Below, in pieces: positions 1-8,955 of a stretch of DNA of 64,000 nucleotides; the first letter of the stretch is position 1, and each line of letters opens with the position of its first letter. Location of the stretch: contig NZ_OCSR01000001.1 in NCBI RefSeq assembly GCF_900230185.1, forward strand, positions 496,001 to 560,000, in the 5' to 3' direction. The notes beneath the pieces are model-generated. The model made no database searches. It was given only the letters and a program-made list of their open reading frames with translations, and had not been told where the DNA came from. Both the position numbers and the translations under genes were made by a program. Origin of the DNA: Burkholderia sp. OK233 (GTDB lineage: Bacteria > Pseudomonadota > Gammaproteobacteria > Burkholderiales > Burkholderiaceae).

Positions 1-2
1 TC

Positions 3-506
3 GGTCGAGTCAGGCACAACGTGGCAGACGATGCCCCCCCGGGCCTGTTCGTCTCGTTCCCTTCACTGAAGGACCCCGAGCGGACGGGCAAACCGACCGC
101 CGAGGTCATCGCACTGTGCGATACCCAAGCTTTCGCCCCGTGGCTGCATGCGTCGGACGGCCGGCGCTCAGCACCCTACGTCGAACTCAAAGGCCGGATC
201 GAATCACGGATGCTGGCACAGTTTTGCAGACACTTCCCCGCGCTGGCGCCTCTGATTCGCTTCCATGAGCTGTCGACGCCCTTGAGCCAGCAGCGCTACC
301 TGCACTCACCCGACGGAGCCATGTATGGCATGGAGATGACGGCGAATCGCCTGACAACGCCGTCATTGCGCGTGCGCACGCCCGTGCATGGCTTGCTGCT
401 GGCCGGCCAGGATGTGACAGGCCCAGGTGTGGCCGGGACCTTCATGGGTGGCCTGATGGCCGCTGCTGCCATCGAACCGACGCTGCTCAGGCAACTCGTC
501 GCCTAG
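3..506 (+). CDS. Phytoene-desaturase-like FAD oxidoreductase, C-terminal part (5' end outside window)
   Basis: The reading frame is already open at base 3, so only the last ~167 residues of a larger protein are present. The GTG at 21 is probably internal. The tail carries LLLAGQDVTGPGVAGTFMGG, the C-terminal FAD-contacting motif of phytoene desaturase / all-trans-retinol 13,14-reductase-like flavoproteins, which oxidise or saturate polyene or similar hydrophobic substrates. The N-terminal dinucleotide-binding fold would lie upstream of the window. The substrate cannot be told from this fragment. It ends about 155 bases before adhP, which has its own probable FNR-type promoter, so the two are probably separate units. 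Confidence 0.7.
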   Translation, partial: GRVRHNVADDAPPGLFVSFPSLKDPERTGKPTAEVIALCDTQAFAPWLHASDGRRSAPYVELKGRIESRMLAQFCRHFPALAPLIRFHELSTPLSQQRYLHSPDGAMYGMEMTANRLTTPSLRVRTPVHGLLLAGQDVTGPGVAGTFMGGLMAAAAIEPTLLRQLVA

Positions 507-592
507 AAAAACCAACACAACCGAGGCGCCCCGCGCAAGGGCGGCTGTGTGCGCGAAGCCCAGAGTTCGCCTTCAGGCCACCGAGCGGATTC

Positions 593-606
593 GTGATCCA
601 CGTCAA
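593..606 (+). promoter_or_regulatory. Weak FNR-type box upstream of adhP
   Basis: GTGAT-CCAC-GTCAA departs from TTGAT-N4-ATCAA at two positions. It is supported by spacing: if centred at -41.5 the start of transcription falls near 641, and GATACT (628-633) lies exactly where the -10 should be. The adhP start codon is at 663. Confidence 0.45.
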
Positions 607-662
607 GTTGCCCGCGCCGGCCCCGTCGATACTGGCACTCTACCCCTGCCTTGGAGAATTCC

Positions 663-1688
663 ATGCCTCAATCAATGAAGGCTGCAGTAGTCCATGAATT
701 TGGCGCCCCGCTTCGCATTGAGGAGGTGCCCATACCAGCACCGGGCCGCGGGCAGATACTCGTCAAGATAAAGGCATCTGGTGTCTGCCACACCGACCTG
801 CACGCAGCCGACGGAGACTGGCCAGTCAAGCCGGCGCTCCCGTTCATTCCCGGTCACGAAGGCGTTGGTTATGTCGCGGCCGTTGGCGATGGCGTCAAGG
901 CCGTCAAGGAAGGAGACCGCGTTGGCGTACCGTGGCTCTATACCGCCTGCGGTCATTGCGAGCACTGCCTGAGCGGGTGGGAGACGCTCTGTCACGAGCA
1001 ACAAAACACCGGCTATTCCGTCAACGGTGGCTATGCGGAATACGTGCTGGCCGATCCGAACTATGTCGGGCACTTGCCGGCGAAAGTCGGTTTCGAAGAA
1101 ATTGCACCGATTCTCTGCGCGGGCGTTACCGTTTACAAGGGCATTCGCATGACCGACACGCGGCCTGGCCAATGGATCGCGATCTCAGGAATCGGAGGCC
1201 TCGGCCATGTCGCGGTTCAATATGCCATTGCAATGGGACTACACGTCGTCGCGGTGGACATATCAGCCGACAAGCTCGCCCTCGCCCGTGAACTCGGTGC
1301 CGCCCTCACTTTCGATGCATCGGAGGGTGATCCTGCCGCTGTGATCCAGAAGGAAATCGGCGGGGCGCATGGTGTGCTGGTCACAGCAGTATCGCGCGGC
1401 GCCTTCGCCCAGGCACTCGGCATGGTCCGCCGCGGCGGCACCGTCACGCTAAACGGTCTGCCGCCAGGTGATTTTCCCTTGCCGATCTTTTCCACGGTGC
1501 TCAATGGCATCACCGTGCGAGGATCTATCGTCGGCACACGCCGGGACTTGCAGGAGTCGCTTGAGTTTGCGGCCGAGGGGCGCGTACGCGCCCGGATTCA
1601 TACCGACCGCCTCGAAAACATCAATGCCGTATTCGCCGAGCTGAAGAGCGGCACGATCGATGGCCGTGTCGTGCTGACACTCGATTGA
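663..1688 (+). CDS. adhP: Zinc-dependent alcohol dehydrogenase (AdhP type)
   Basis: NAD(P)-dependent medium-chain alcohol dehydrogenase interconverting primary alcohols such as ethanol with aldehydes; in a low-oxygen setting it would dispose of reducing equivalents. The 341 residues match the usual length of this subfamily. Catalytic zinc ligands C42 and H65 (GHEGVG) are present, as are the structural-zinc cysteines C96, C99, C102 and C110 and the Rossmann motif [15 protein letters not shown] 663 was chosen because GGAG (653-656) lies 6 bases upstream; a TTG at 651 would overlap that site. It is one of three zinc alcohol dehydrogenases in the window and ends facing the convergent cbpA-cbpM pair. 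Substrate preference is inferred from the family. Confidence 0.92.
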   Translation: MPQSMKAAVVHEFGAPLRIEEVPIPAPGRGQILVKIKASGVCHTDLHAADGDWPVKPALPFIPGHEGVGYVAAVGDGVKAVKEGDRVGVPWLYTACGHCEHCLSGWETLCHEQQNTGYSVNGGYAEYVLADPNYVGHLPAKVGFEEIAPILCAGVTVYKGIRMTDTRPGQWIAISGIGGLGHVAVQYAIAMGLHVVAVDISADKLALARELGAALTFDASEGDPAAVIQKEIGGAHGVLVTAVSRGAFAQALGMVRRGGTVTLNGLPPGDFPLPIFSTVLNGITVRGSIVGTRRDLQESLEFAAEGRVRARIHTDRLENINAVFAELKSGTIDGRVVLTLD

Positions 1689-1708
1689 CGGGCACCATAC
1701 GATGCGAG

Positions 1709-1731
1709 TTGCGCTCATTGGGCAAGCGCAA
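1709..1731. terminator. Possible bidirectional hairpin between convergent adhP and cbpM
   Basis: A 7-bp perfect stem (TTGCGCT / AGCGCAA) with a 9-base loop lies in the short gap between two convergent genes. There is no clear T-run on either side, so intrinsic termination is uncertain; it may only protect 3' ends. Confidence 0.35.
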
Positions 1732-1745
1732 TTGCGTGAAAGCGC

Positions 1746-2075
1746 TCAGCCACCGTGAGCGCGCTTCACACGCGCACGCAATGCATCGATCTCGTCGAGC
1801 AGATCTAGTGCGAGCGCGACGCCTGGAGGATTGATCTGGAGGTCGCGTGCGAGCCGGTGCGCGGTACGCACGCGGCGCAAGGACGCGCCGCTGAAACGCC
1901 ATTCCTGTGGCCCCGCTCCCTTTGGATCAAACACACCTTCCGACACCAAAAGCGTCAATTCTTCTTCCGATGCACCGCTTACCCGGCTCAGTTCGATAAG
2001 CGTGAACTCGACATCCTCATCAACAATCTGTCCTTGCAAATAGGTCGTCCTAGTAGATTCTTTCACGATGGTCAC
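1746..2075 (-). CDS. cbpM: Chaperone modulator CbpM (MerR-like)
   Basis: A 109-residue MerR-type helix-turn-helix protein of the CbpM family, which binds the J-domain of CbpA and restrains its co-chaperone and DNA-binding activities. The pattern LIELSRVSGASEEELTLLV followed by WRFSGASLRRVRTAHRLARDL is the family's winged-helix core. Its start overlaps the cbpA stop by 4 bases, so the two are translationally coupled and should be made in fixed ratio. This gene pair is the standard arrangement in proteobacteria. Confidence 0.88.
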   Translation of the reverse strand: MTIVKESTRTTYLQGQIVDEDVEFTLIELSRVSGASEEELTLLVSEGVFDPKGAGPQEWRFSGASLRRVRTAHRLARDLQINPPGVALALDLLDEIDALRARVKRAHGG

Positions 2076-3013
2076 CCATAAAAGTGCGCGCGAGGATCGA
2101 AGTTGAATGCCTGTCGCATCGCGTCGTAAGCAGCCTTCGCACTTTCGCTGGCGGCCGGCGGTAGTACGAGGTACAAGATCACATACAGATCGCCTGGCGG
2201 GTCTGCTGGAATCCCCTTTCCTTTGAGCCGCAAGCGCCTGCCACCGCCCGAACCCGGTGGCACCGTCATTTCGACTGAGCCGTCAGGCGTCGGGACCGCG
2301 ATGTGGGCTCCCAACGCCGCTTCCCAAGGCGCCACGGGCAACTCAATTGAAACATCGCGCCCGTCCATTCGAAAGCGCGGGTGTTCCCGAAAGGCAATTT
2401 CCAGGTAGAGATCACCGGCGGTTCCGGGTGTCGCGCCTGGCGCTCCCTGACCGCTCAGACGAAGATGCTGCCCGGCGCGTATGCCTTTGGGTATCGAAAC
2501 ATCCAGCGTCCGTGATTCAAGCGTGACGTGGCCTTGTGCATCGATCACGGGCATTTGCAGCGAGATCGACCGTTGGGCACCGCTATAGGCATCTTCCAGA
2601 TCGATCAGTACCTTCGCGTGGTGGTCCTCCCCCCGCGCCTTGAAGGCGTGCCGCCGCGGATGAGCTTCACGTGCTCCGCCGAATATCGATTCGAAGAGGT
2701 CATGGAAGTCGGTTTGCGTGCCGGCCTCGCTGCCCGCGCCGCTGAATTCGAAGCCCTCGTCCCAGTTCGGCGGGGGCTGAAAATCCTGGCCGTTTCGCCA
2801 TTCGCTGCCCATACGGTCGTAGGCCGCGCGTTTTTCCGGATCCTTGAGCACGTCATAAGCCTCGCCCAATTCCTTGAAGCGGTCTTCCGCATCGGTATGT
2901 TTGCTGAGGTCCGGGTGGTATTTGCGTGCGAGCTTGCGATAGGAGCGTTTGACGTCATCTTGAGACGCACCGCGCTCAAGGCCCAAAATCTCGTAATAGT
3001 CTTTGTATTTCAT
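2072..3013 (-). CDS. cbpA: Curved-DNA-binding DnaJ-class co-chaperone CbpA
   Basis: DnaJ-family co-chaperone that stimulates DnaK and also binds curved DNA; typical of stationary-phase and stress nucleoids. It has an N-terminal J-domain (about residues 1-70) with the DnaK-activating HPD tripeptide in RKYHPDLS and a Gly/Phe-rich linker around 75-120. The C-terminal substrate-binding beta domains follow directly; as expected for CbpA there is no zinc-finger domain. The 313 residues are normal. ATG 3013 is the first codon of the conserved MKYKDYYEILGLERG start. No FNR-type box is visible upstream, unlike for most genes of the island. Confidence 0.92.
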   Translation of the reverse strand: MKYKDYYEILGLERGASQDDVKRSYRKLARKYHPDLSKHTDAEDRFKELGEAYDVLKDPEKRAAYDRMGSEWRNGQDFQPPPNWDEGFEFSGAGSEAGTQTDFHDLFESIFGGAREAHPRRHAFKARGEDHHAKVLIDLEDAYSGAQRSISLQMPVIDAQGHVTLESRTLDVSIPKGIRAGQHLRLSGQGAPGATPGTAGDLYLEIAFREHPRFRMDGRDVSIELPVAPWEAALGAHIAVPTPDGSVEMTVPPGSGGGRRLRLKGKGIPADPPGDLYVILYLVLPPAASESAKAAYDAMRQAFNFDPRAHFYG

Positions 3014-3162
3014 CTGAAACCAGACCTATGAGGAGCAGGGACGACAGCGCACTTAAAAACCCGGCGCGTGCCCGTCACGGATGCACTCTATACCAGCCTG
3101 CGTAAGTCGGCAGGGCAGCCGACGCTATGCCTTTCTCGACAAGCATCACCGGCCGGCTTGAC

Positions 3163-3654
3163 TCACGCGTTTTTTTCTTCCGTCGGTCGCGCCTGCTGTA
3201 AGTCAATGCCACCGCTTCGGACCAGCATCACCGGGCACGCCGCCATGCGCAGGAACTGCTCCGCGACGCTGCCAAGCACCGCCCTGCCGACGCCGCGCCT
3301 ACCGTGCGTACCCATCACGACAAGCTCGGCGCCATGGCGTTGTACAAAGCGATGCAGGCAACTCGGGATATTGTCTGCCGAACTCTGTGTTTCGTCGATT
3401 TCAGTATCGCCCGGTACACCACGTTCGGCCATCGCCTTGTGCACAGCTTCCAGGGCGATTTGGCCGTCCTCACGGAGCACTTTGCGGAGCGCCTCCGGCT
3501 CGGAGTAACCGGCGTACGGCGAAACGCACCATGGGTGGACGATATACACGGCATGAAGCCGTCCTCGAGCGAGCGCCGCGATGTCAAGAGCTTCGTCCAA
3601 CGCGCGCTTCGATGCGTCACTTCCGTCGACGGCCAATACGATCTTGCGATACAT
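3163..3654 (-). CDS. Universal stress protein, single domain
   Basis: A UspA-fold protein of 163 residues beginning MYRKIVLAVDGSDASKRAL. It carries the ATP-binding signature G-x2-G-x9-G-S near the end (GTHGRRGVGRAVLGS), which places it among ATP-binding Usps that form dimers and modulate survival under stress or growth arrest. The tail after the domain is short and polar. AGGG lies upstream of ATG 3654. It is the first of seven Usp-domain proteins in the window. Its partner or target cannot be read from the sequence. Confidence 0.9.
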   Translation of the reverse strand: MYRKIVLAVDGSDASKRALDEALDIAALARGRLHAVYIVHPWCVSPYAGYSEPEALRKVLREDGQIALEAVHKAMAERGVPGDTEIDETQSSADNIPSCLHRFVQRHGAELVVMGTHGRRGVGRAVLGSVAEQFLRMAACPVMLVRSGGIDLQQARPTEEKNA

Positions 3655-3725
3655 GATCTTATGCCCTGAGAATCGCGCGCCCCGAAAACCAGATTCCCGG
3701 ATCGAGGCTCTTCGCGCTTGACCTC

Positions 3726-4415
3726 TTATATTCCCGGCATCACCGGGTAAGGTTCAGTATGGTCTTCCACCCGCTTCACTCCGGGAATGCTTTCTGCCGC
3801 AATCCGAACGGCCTCGACCGCTTCCATCGAGTGAAAGATGCCCCACAGGTGCACAACACCATCGTTCACGACAATGTTGCGTCCGGCGAAAGCCCACTTA
3901 TGGCCGGTCAGTTCACCCATCAGCGTGGCACGGATATCCGCATCCGAGAGGGTCACGTCCGCCGCCGGTTCAGCGGGAAGGCTGGCCAATGCCTGAACAA
4001 GATTGGCGCGGCTCACGATACCGACCAACTGACCCGCCCGTGTCACGGGAACCCGCTTGATACGCCGTGTTTCCAGAATGCCGGCTACTTCGCTCAGAGG
4101 CGTGTCTTCGCTCACAAAAACGACGTCCACAGTCATCACGTCCCGAACTTTCGGCGCATGCGTCTTGATGTAGTCCCGGGCGTCATCAGTCGACGAAAAA
4201 AACTCAAGCCACGACGAACGCTGCGGCGCGTCGGTGCCGAGTTCTACCCGGCGCAGCAGATCGCCTTCGCTGATCATGCCTGTGACGTGTCCTTCCGTAT
4301 CTATTACGGGCGCACCGCTGATTCCCTTATCGATAAAAATTTTGGCAACTTCGCGCACGGTCATATCAGGCATGACAGATATCACGTTGCTGGTCATTAC
4401 ATCGGATGCACGCAT
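3726..4415 (-). CDS. CBS-pair protein with C-terminal BON domain
   Basis: A 229-residue cytoplasmic protein with two CBS motifs (about residues 1-60 and 85-145: MRASDVMTSNVISV and VRDVMTVDVVFVSEDTPLSE) followed by a BON domain (about 155-225). CBS pairs bind adenosine nucleotides such as AMP or ATP and act as energy-state sensors; BON domains bind phospholipid or other hydrophobic surfaces. The combination suggests an energy-responsive protein working at a membrane, though no target is known. GGAG lies 6 bases before ATG 4415. A weak FNR-type box lies about 220 bases upstream. Confidence 0.88.
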   Translation of the reverse strand: MRASDVMTSNVISVMPDMTVREVAKIFIDKGISGAPVIDTEGHVTGMISEGDLLRRVELGTDAPQRSSWLEFFSSTDDARDYIKTHAPKVRDVMTVDVVFVSEDTPLSEVAGILETRRIKRVPVTRAGQLVGIVSRANLVQALASLPAEPAADVTLSDADIRATLMGELTGHKWAFAGRNIVVNDGVVHLWGIFHSMEAVEAVRIAAESIPGVKRVEDHTEPYPVMPGI

Positions 4416-4632
4416 GGCAAGTCTCCTGAACTATCTGATTCCCGGTTTCCCTACGAAGCCAGATCATTGCTATACGGCGCCGGCCGGTAGTGCAGTTGCC
4501 CGCCATACTGCACAAACGCATCGACACCATCCGGACCGCGCGTTCGTGGGCGCCAGACGCAAGCGACGTGAAAATCGACAAGCGATTTGGCTTCGTGTGT
4601 ATTCAGGTTATTCGCGGAAGAGGTCCTGCCAA

Positions 4633-4646
4633 TTGACATGGATCAT
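4633..4646 (-). promoter_or_regulatory. Possible FNR-type box upstream of the CBS-BON gene
   Basis: TTGAC-ATGG-ATCAT, two mismatches to the consensus, 218 bases before the CBS-BON start. It lies at the edge of the downstream end of the 4674-5228 gene. No good -10 is placed at the class II distance, so this is one of the weaker candidates. Confidence 0.35.
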
Positions 4647-4673
4647 TTGCGTGACTGGTGCGCGAACCTTGGA

Positions 4674-5228
4674 CTAGGAGCGTGAGTTCCAGGGCCAATC
4701 AGGATAGATCGACGCAGTGCCTTCGACACTTTCCCGCCCAGCTTCGACTTGATCATCACCGCTTCGTTCGACATCGGCCGTCGGCCCGGGCACGTCTGCC
4801 TGGGCACTGTTGAGATCGTTAGCCGTTGCATCGGCTGAAGCTTCATCCTGCGTGCGATCTGAAAATGCGCGCTTTCCGAACCACGGCACCTCGGTCTGCA
4901 TGGCGGCGATATAGACCAGCCATCCGTCCGGGTTGTCAGCAAAAAGATTTCGTTGAACCGAAGTGGCGAGGCGCTCCCCATCCAGATCGGCATCAAGCAA
5001 CGCCTGCGGCCAGATGGAGAATGCACGGACCGCCTGCGCGACAAACTCGCGAGACATCATCCGTGGCGATATCTGCATCAACAGCGGGCGGGCCGCCAAA
5101 GACGCGTTTTCTGCCGCCAGTTCGCGTACAGTCGTGCGGTCGTTGCCCCGCTCCAGCAGTGTGTTCATTACGGCAAGCACGTCTCCAAGGTGGATCAACA
5201 ATGCTCGGCGTTCGAATGCGTCAGTCAT
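4674..5228 (-). CDS. Conserved-looking hypothetical protein, acidic C-terminal tail
   Basis: I do not recognise this family. The 184-residue product has an ordered-looking N-terminal ~130 residues (helical, with PLLMQISPRMMSREFVAQAV and FSIWPQALLDADLDGER) and a low-complexity acidic tail rich in D, E, A and S. There is no signal peptide or membrane segment. ATG 5228 has AGGA 8 bases upstream; an alternative ATG at 5255 with AAGGA further away would add nine residues. Coding is supported by the codon bias and the start signal. It lies between the CBS-BON gene and a small conserved protein, all on the minus strand. Confidence 0.6.
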   Translation of the reverse strand: MTDAFERRALLIHLGDVLAVMNTLLERGNDRTTVRELAAENASLAARPLLMQISPRMMSREFVAQAVRAFSIWPQALLDADLDGERLATSVQRNLFADNPDGWLVYIAAMQTEVPWFGKRAFSDRTQDEASADATANDLNSAQADVPGPTADVERSGDDQVEAGRESVEGTASIYPDWPWNSRS

Positions 5229-5430
5229 ATATCGTGTCCTGTCAAACCTGGCCATCAAATGTCAGTTCCTTACCTTGGAGGTCGGAACGTATCACGAGAC
5301 TCTACCCGGATGCTTCGGACGCGAGCGTGAGATGCGCAGCTTTTCAAGGCTCGCCGGTGTGGGTGCGATCTCTTCGTCCTGCACGCGTTCTGACCGTGCA
5401 CTGCAAGTTTGCCGCTCGCCATTCACCCGC

Positions 5431-5667
5431 CTAAACCGACAGCGTCTTCGACATCTTGAGCTGCACCCAGACCATGCCTTCGCGCAATCCGGTAAGCACC
5501 GCTTCACTCTCGGTCGGGAAGATTTTGCTGTGTGTGAACTCGTGTTGAAACACGCCTTCCGGCGTATTGTGGCTAAGCTGAATCGTGCAGTCGAAGCCGC
5601 CAGTTGTCTGATGCGTGGCCGCTTTGACCGACCAATCGCTGTCGCAGAGGTTACCTGAAAGTGCCAT
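5431..5667 (-). CDS. Small conserved hypothetical protein (78 aa)
   Basis: A 78-residue cytosolic protein beginning MALSGNLCDSDWSVKAATH. I have a vague memory of similar short proteins in Burkholderia carrying unreliable names such as 'UDP-glucose 4-epimerase'; at this length it cannot be an epimerase. The repeated His/Thr/Phe pattern (GVFQHEFTHSKIFPTESEA) hints at a compact beta fold. ATG 5667 has a clear AGGAG 7 bases upstream; the longer frame to 5748 lacks a signal and would run into the BON-gene stop. Function unknown. Confidence 0.6.
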   Translation of the reverse strand: MALSGNLCDSDWSVKAATHQTTGGFDCTIQLSHNTPEGVFQHEFTHSKIFPTESEAVLTGLREGMVWVQLKMSKTLSV

Positions 5668-5740
5668 GAGCCACTCCTGATCTTCCGGCCGCGCGAAGCC
5701 CACGCCGCGCCCAAAAGGCGCGCCCGGCCCTCGCGGCAAG

Positions 5741-6391
5741 TTAGCCAACCGTCAGATTGTCGACGACCGCGTGCACGCCCGGTGCCGACCATGCCGCCCC
5801 GCGCGCGGCCGACCGTTCGGCAAAAGAGTCGACCTTACCCGTGAGCGTAACGGTGCCTTCATGTACCTTGATAGCGATGTGTTTCGCTTCGCGGTCGGCG
5901 TGGCGCTGCAGTGCCTCGCTAATCTGATTGCCGATATCCTGCGCGGCGGCGTCACCGCCTATCCGGATCATGTTCGACACGCCCGTCACACCGCGCATCT
6001 GCGAAACGGTCCGCGTGGCGACATGGCTCTGATAGGCGCAATCCACCTCGCCGCTCAAAGTCACCCGGCCCTTCTCGACCTGAACCTTGACAGCGTCTTC
6101 ATACAGGCCGACGGTCCAGCGCAGCATGGTGCGAACGGCGTTGGCGATGTCCTCATCGGTCCGTACGTCCGTATGCAGCAGGCGGATGTTCATTTCCACG
6201 ACGACCGCTTTCACGCCCGCCACCCGCTGCGCGGCCTTTTCCGCTGCGAGTTTCTCGGCGTAGCTGTCTGGGTGACCAGACAGTGTCACCACACGGTCGC
6301 GCACTTCAACGCCGATGTCCGTGACGTTGACCGCCGGATCCCACGCCAGTTCGTCCTCAACCTGTTGTTTCAATTCCATGTCCGACTTCAT
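5741..6391 (-). CDS. Triple-BON-domain protein (OsmY-like)
   Basis: A 216-residue protein made of three consecutive BON domains (about residues 1-70, 75-145 and 148-216), each with the G-x-V-x-L-x-G core (VVTLSGHPDS, RVTLSGEVD, TVTLTGKVDS). BON proteins such as OsmY bind phospholipids or help outer-membrane or periplasmic proteins under stress. This one lacks a signal peptide, so it should stay in the cytoplasm unless exported differently. ATG 6391 follows AAGGAG at 6 bases spacing; the upstream in-frame codons are not needed. It sits among stress proteins on the same strand. Confidence 0.87.
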   Translation of the reverse strand: MKSDMELKQQVEDELAWDPAVNVTDIGVEVRDRVVTLSGHPDSYAEKLAAEKAAQRVAGVKAVVVEMNIRLLHTDVRTDEDIANAVRTMLRWTVGLYEDAVKVQVEKGRVTLSGEVDCAYQSHVATRTVSQMRGVTGVSNMIRIGGDAAAQDIGNQISEALQRHADREAKHIAIKVHEGTVTLTGKVDSFAERSAARGAAWSAPGVHAVVDNLTVG

Positions 6392-6472
6392 TGCTTGCTC
6401 CTTGATGGCATGCAAAGATCCTTCCGCGCCAGGACATGCAGCCGCCGGCTCGGCGCGGTGCTGTGCCGATCA

Positions 6473-6550
6473 GCTGATCGGCAGATGCTTGTGCCCGGAA
6501 GCTGCTTTCTTGGACAGCGTCAACGACAGGACGCGTAAAACTCCTTGATT
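6473..6550 (-). pseudogene. Possible relic of a small heat-shock protein (Hsp20) C-terminus
   Basis: In the otherwise empty 273-base gap between the BON gene and the alcohol dehydrogenase, one minus-strand frame ends NQGVLRVLSLTLSKKAASG...LPIS followed by a stop. This resembles the last strand and tail of alpha-crystallin-type proteins (usual form GVLTLTLPKK...). Nothing recognisable of the rest of the domain precedes it and there is no start, so if real it is a degraded fragment. The match is short and may be chance. Confidence 0.3.
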
Positions 6551-6664
6551 CATCCACAAACGTAATGGAGTGGTCTGTGCCGGGTAGCTCGGCGGGGTTG
6601 TTCGCGTCGGTCTTGCGACTCGCCCGAACGGATCGCGCTGATCTGCCCCCGCCACCAACGTTGC

Positions 6665-7705
6665 CTATGCGACCAGGATGATTACCTTCAGTGCGTGCGT
6701 CTCGGCCGCGCGGCCGAACGTGTCGTAAGCGTTGGCAACATCCTCGAGCCGGAAGCGGTGTGTAATGAGTTTCGCTGGATCGATGCGGCCAGCGCGAACG
6801 GTCTTGAGCAGCATCGGCGTGCTAACGGTATCGACGAGGCTCGTCGTAATCGCGATGTTGCGATCCCACAACTTTTCGAGGTGCAGATCCACCTTTACGC
6901 CGTGCACGCCGATATTCGCGATCACGCCACCGGGCGCGACTATCGCTTCGCACAACTCGAATGTTGCCGGTACGCCGACCGCCTCGATCGCACAATCGAC
7001 CCCGGTCTGCTCGGTTAGCTTCATCACTTCGACGACTGGATCGGCGCGGCCGATGTCGATACATGCAGTCGCGCCGAAACGACTCGCAACTTCAAGACGG
7101 TTCGGATCGCGATCGATCATCACAATCTGTGCCGGTGAATAAAACTGGGCGGTCAGGAGCGCTGCAAGGCCGATCGGTCCGGCCCCGACGATCGCGACCG
7201 TGCTGCCGGGTTGCACCTTGCCGCTCAGAACACCACATTCGAAACCGGTCGGCAGGATGTCCGACAACATCACAAGCGCCTCTTCGTCAGCGCCGGCGGG
7301 AATCGGGTACAAGCTCGTTTCGGCGTGCGGAATACGCACATATTCGGCCTGCGTGCCATCGATCTTGTTGCCAAGCATCCAGCCGCCAGTGGTGCAGTGT
7401 GAATACATGCCGCGTCGGCAATAGTCGCATTTTCCGCACGACGAAATGCACGAGATCAACACCCGGTCGCCCGGCTTGAACAACGATACCGCCGAGCCGA
7501 CCTGCTGCACGACTCCAACCCCTTCATGGCCAAGGATGCGCCCCGGCTCACAGGTCGGCACATCTCCTTTCAGAATGTGCAAATCAGTGCCGCAAATCGT
7601 TGTGTGCGTCATCTTGACTATCGCATCTGTAGGGGCGACGAGCTGCGGAATGGGCCGTTCGTCGAGAGACTTCTTGTCAAGACCGTGATACACAAGCGCC
7701 TTCAT
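6665..7705 (-). CDS. Zinc-dependent alcohol dehydrogenase (COG1063 type)
   Basis: A 346-residue medium-chain dehydrogenase. Catalytic zinc ligands C38, H60 and E61 (GHEGVG), four structural-zinc cysteines C90, C93, C96 and C104, and the cofactor-binding GAGPIGLAALLTAQ are all visible. It is closest in pattern to the group containing secondary-alcohol (isopropanol-type) dehydrogenases, so acetone/isopropanol or similar short carbonyl/alcohol pairs are plausible; the substrate is not proven. GGAGG lies just before ATG 7705. A perfect FNR-type box with a well-placed -10 lies 69 bases upstream, making oxygen-limited expression likely. Confidence 0.9.
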   Translation of the reverse strand: MKALVYHGLDKKSLDERPIPQLVAPTDAIVKMTHTTICGTDLHILKGDVPTCEPGRILGHEGVGVVQQVGSAVSLFKPGDRVLISCISSCGKCDYCRRGMYSHCTTGGWMLGNKIDGTQAEYVRIPHAETSLYPIPAGADEEALVMLSDILPTGFECGVLSGKVQPGSTVAIVGAGPIGLAALLTAQFYSPAQIVMIDRDPNRLEVASRFGATACIDIGRADPVVEVMKLTEQTGVDCAIEAVGVPATFELCEAIVAPGGVIANIGVHGVKVDLHLEKLWDRNIAITTSLVDTVSTPMLLKTVRAGRIDPAKLITHRFRLEDVANAYDTFGRAAETHALKVIILVA

Positions 7706-7773
7706 ATCCTGCCTCCACTGATCAAAACGAGCATGCTGTATGACAGACTTTAGGATGGTGGACGCCGCGACGA

Positions 7774-7787
7774 TTGATGTGTATCAA
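7774..7787 (-). promoter_or_regulatory. FNR-type box, promoter of the 6665-7705 alcohol dehydrogenase
   Basis: Perfect TTGAT-GTGT-ATCAA. Centring it at -41.5 puts the transcription start near 7739, and the hexamer TAAAGT (minus strand, 7752-7747) occupies the -10 position. A 20-base block around it is repeated exactly at 8954-8973. Confidence 0.8.
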
Positions 7788-7995
7788 GCGATACGCATCG
7801 CCCGAAGTGCAGCGCAAAGCATGACCTCGGTCAATCCCGGTTCATGACGCGGGCCTATGCTGGACTGGCCCTCATTGTTTCCCGCCGCCGACCATTCCCA
7901 ACCATTTCACCCCGCGCCTCACTGTCCACTGCATGTGCGGCAACGCAAACACCTTGAGCAGCACGGTTGCCGCACCATCGGCAGACGCCCGGAAG

Positions 7996-8742
7996 TCATC
8001 GCATATGCATGCCGCCGTTGATTGCAAAGTCCGCGCCCGTAACGAAGCCCGCGTCATCCGAACAGAGGAACGAAACGAGCGCCGCGATTTCGTCAGGTTG
8101 ACCGAGTCGGCCTACGGGTATCTGCGGCAGGATTTTTGCGTCCATGACGTCCTTGGGAATCGCGGCGGTCATCGCAGTCGCCAGATAGCCGGGCGACACC
8201 GTGTTGACCGTCACGCCATGTTTCGCCACCTCCAGCGCAAGTGACATCGTGAAGCCGTGAATGCCGGCCTTGGCCGCCGCATAGTTGGTCTGACCGAACG
8301 CGCCGCGAGCGCCGTTCACCGAGCCGATGTTGACAATACGTCCGAACTTTTGCTCGACCATCCCTTTTAGCATTGGCTTGGTCATATTGAACAGTGAATC
8401 GAGATCGGTGCGCAGCACCGTATCCCATTCGTCCTTGTTCATCTTGGCGAAGGTCGAATCGCGGGTGATGCCTGCATTGTTGATGAGAATATCGACCGAG
8501 CCAAACTCGTTGAGCACGCGTTCAGCGCAATGCGCACATGAGTCGAAGCTGCTCACGTCCGCCTCGTATGCATGAAAACGGCGGCCGGCATCGCGTTCGT
8601 GCATGAGCCAGGTGGCGACGTGATCGTTGCGCTCGGAATGCGACATGGCGATGACCATACCGGCATCGTGCAGACGCCGGCTAATAGCGGCGCCAAGCCC
8701 GCCCATGCCACCAGTGATGAAAGCAACTCGCTTAACCGACAT
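7996..8742 (-). CDS. phbB: Acetoacetyl-CoA reductase (PhbB)
   Basis: NADPH-dependent short-chain dehydrogenase reducing acetoacetyl-CoA to (R)-3-hydroxybutyryl-CoA, the precursor of polyhydroxybutyrate. The 248 residues carry the TGGMGGLG cofactor loop, NNAGI, and the catalytic Ser-Tyr-Lys in GSVNGARGAF...NYAAAKAG. KMNKDEWDTVLRTDLDSLFNM and the FVTGADFAINGGMHM end are typical of PhbB/PhaB. ATG 8742 follows AAGGAG at 6 bases; the upstream frame is noncoding. It works with the PHA synthase at 30.4 kb; the beta-ketothiolase is not in the window. Making PHB would also consume NADPH when respiration is limited. Confidence 0.92.
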   Translation of the reverse strand: MSVKRVAFITGGMGGLGAAISRRLHDAGMVIAMSHSERNDHVATWLMHERDAGRRFHAYEADVSSFDSCAHCAERVLNEFGSVDILINNAGITRDSTFAKMNKDEWDTVLRTDLDSLFNMTKPMLKGMVEQKFGRIVNIGSVNGARGAFGQTNYAAAKAGIHGFTMSLALEVAKHGVTVNTVSPGYLATAMTAAIPKDVMDAKILPQIPVGRLGQPDEIAALVSFLCSDDAGFVTGADFAINGGMHMR

Positions 8743-8955
8743 GGTGTTCTCCTTGTGCTGAACCGTTGTGTGAGCACAGCATCCGGAGCGCAAGTTCCAG
8801 GTTCGCTCGATACGCATCAAACGGCATGGTGAATTCAGTTGACATGGTGCCCCTCCAATGGTGCCCAGACGAATTGCCTATCCACCGCGCGGTTATCTCG
8901 CGATCGAGTTCGCGGCAGCAGCCTGTTCAATGTATGCGACTCTCCCAGAGACCGA

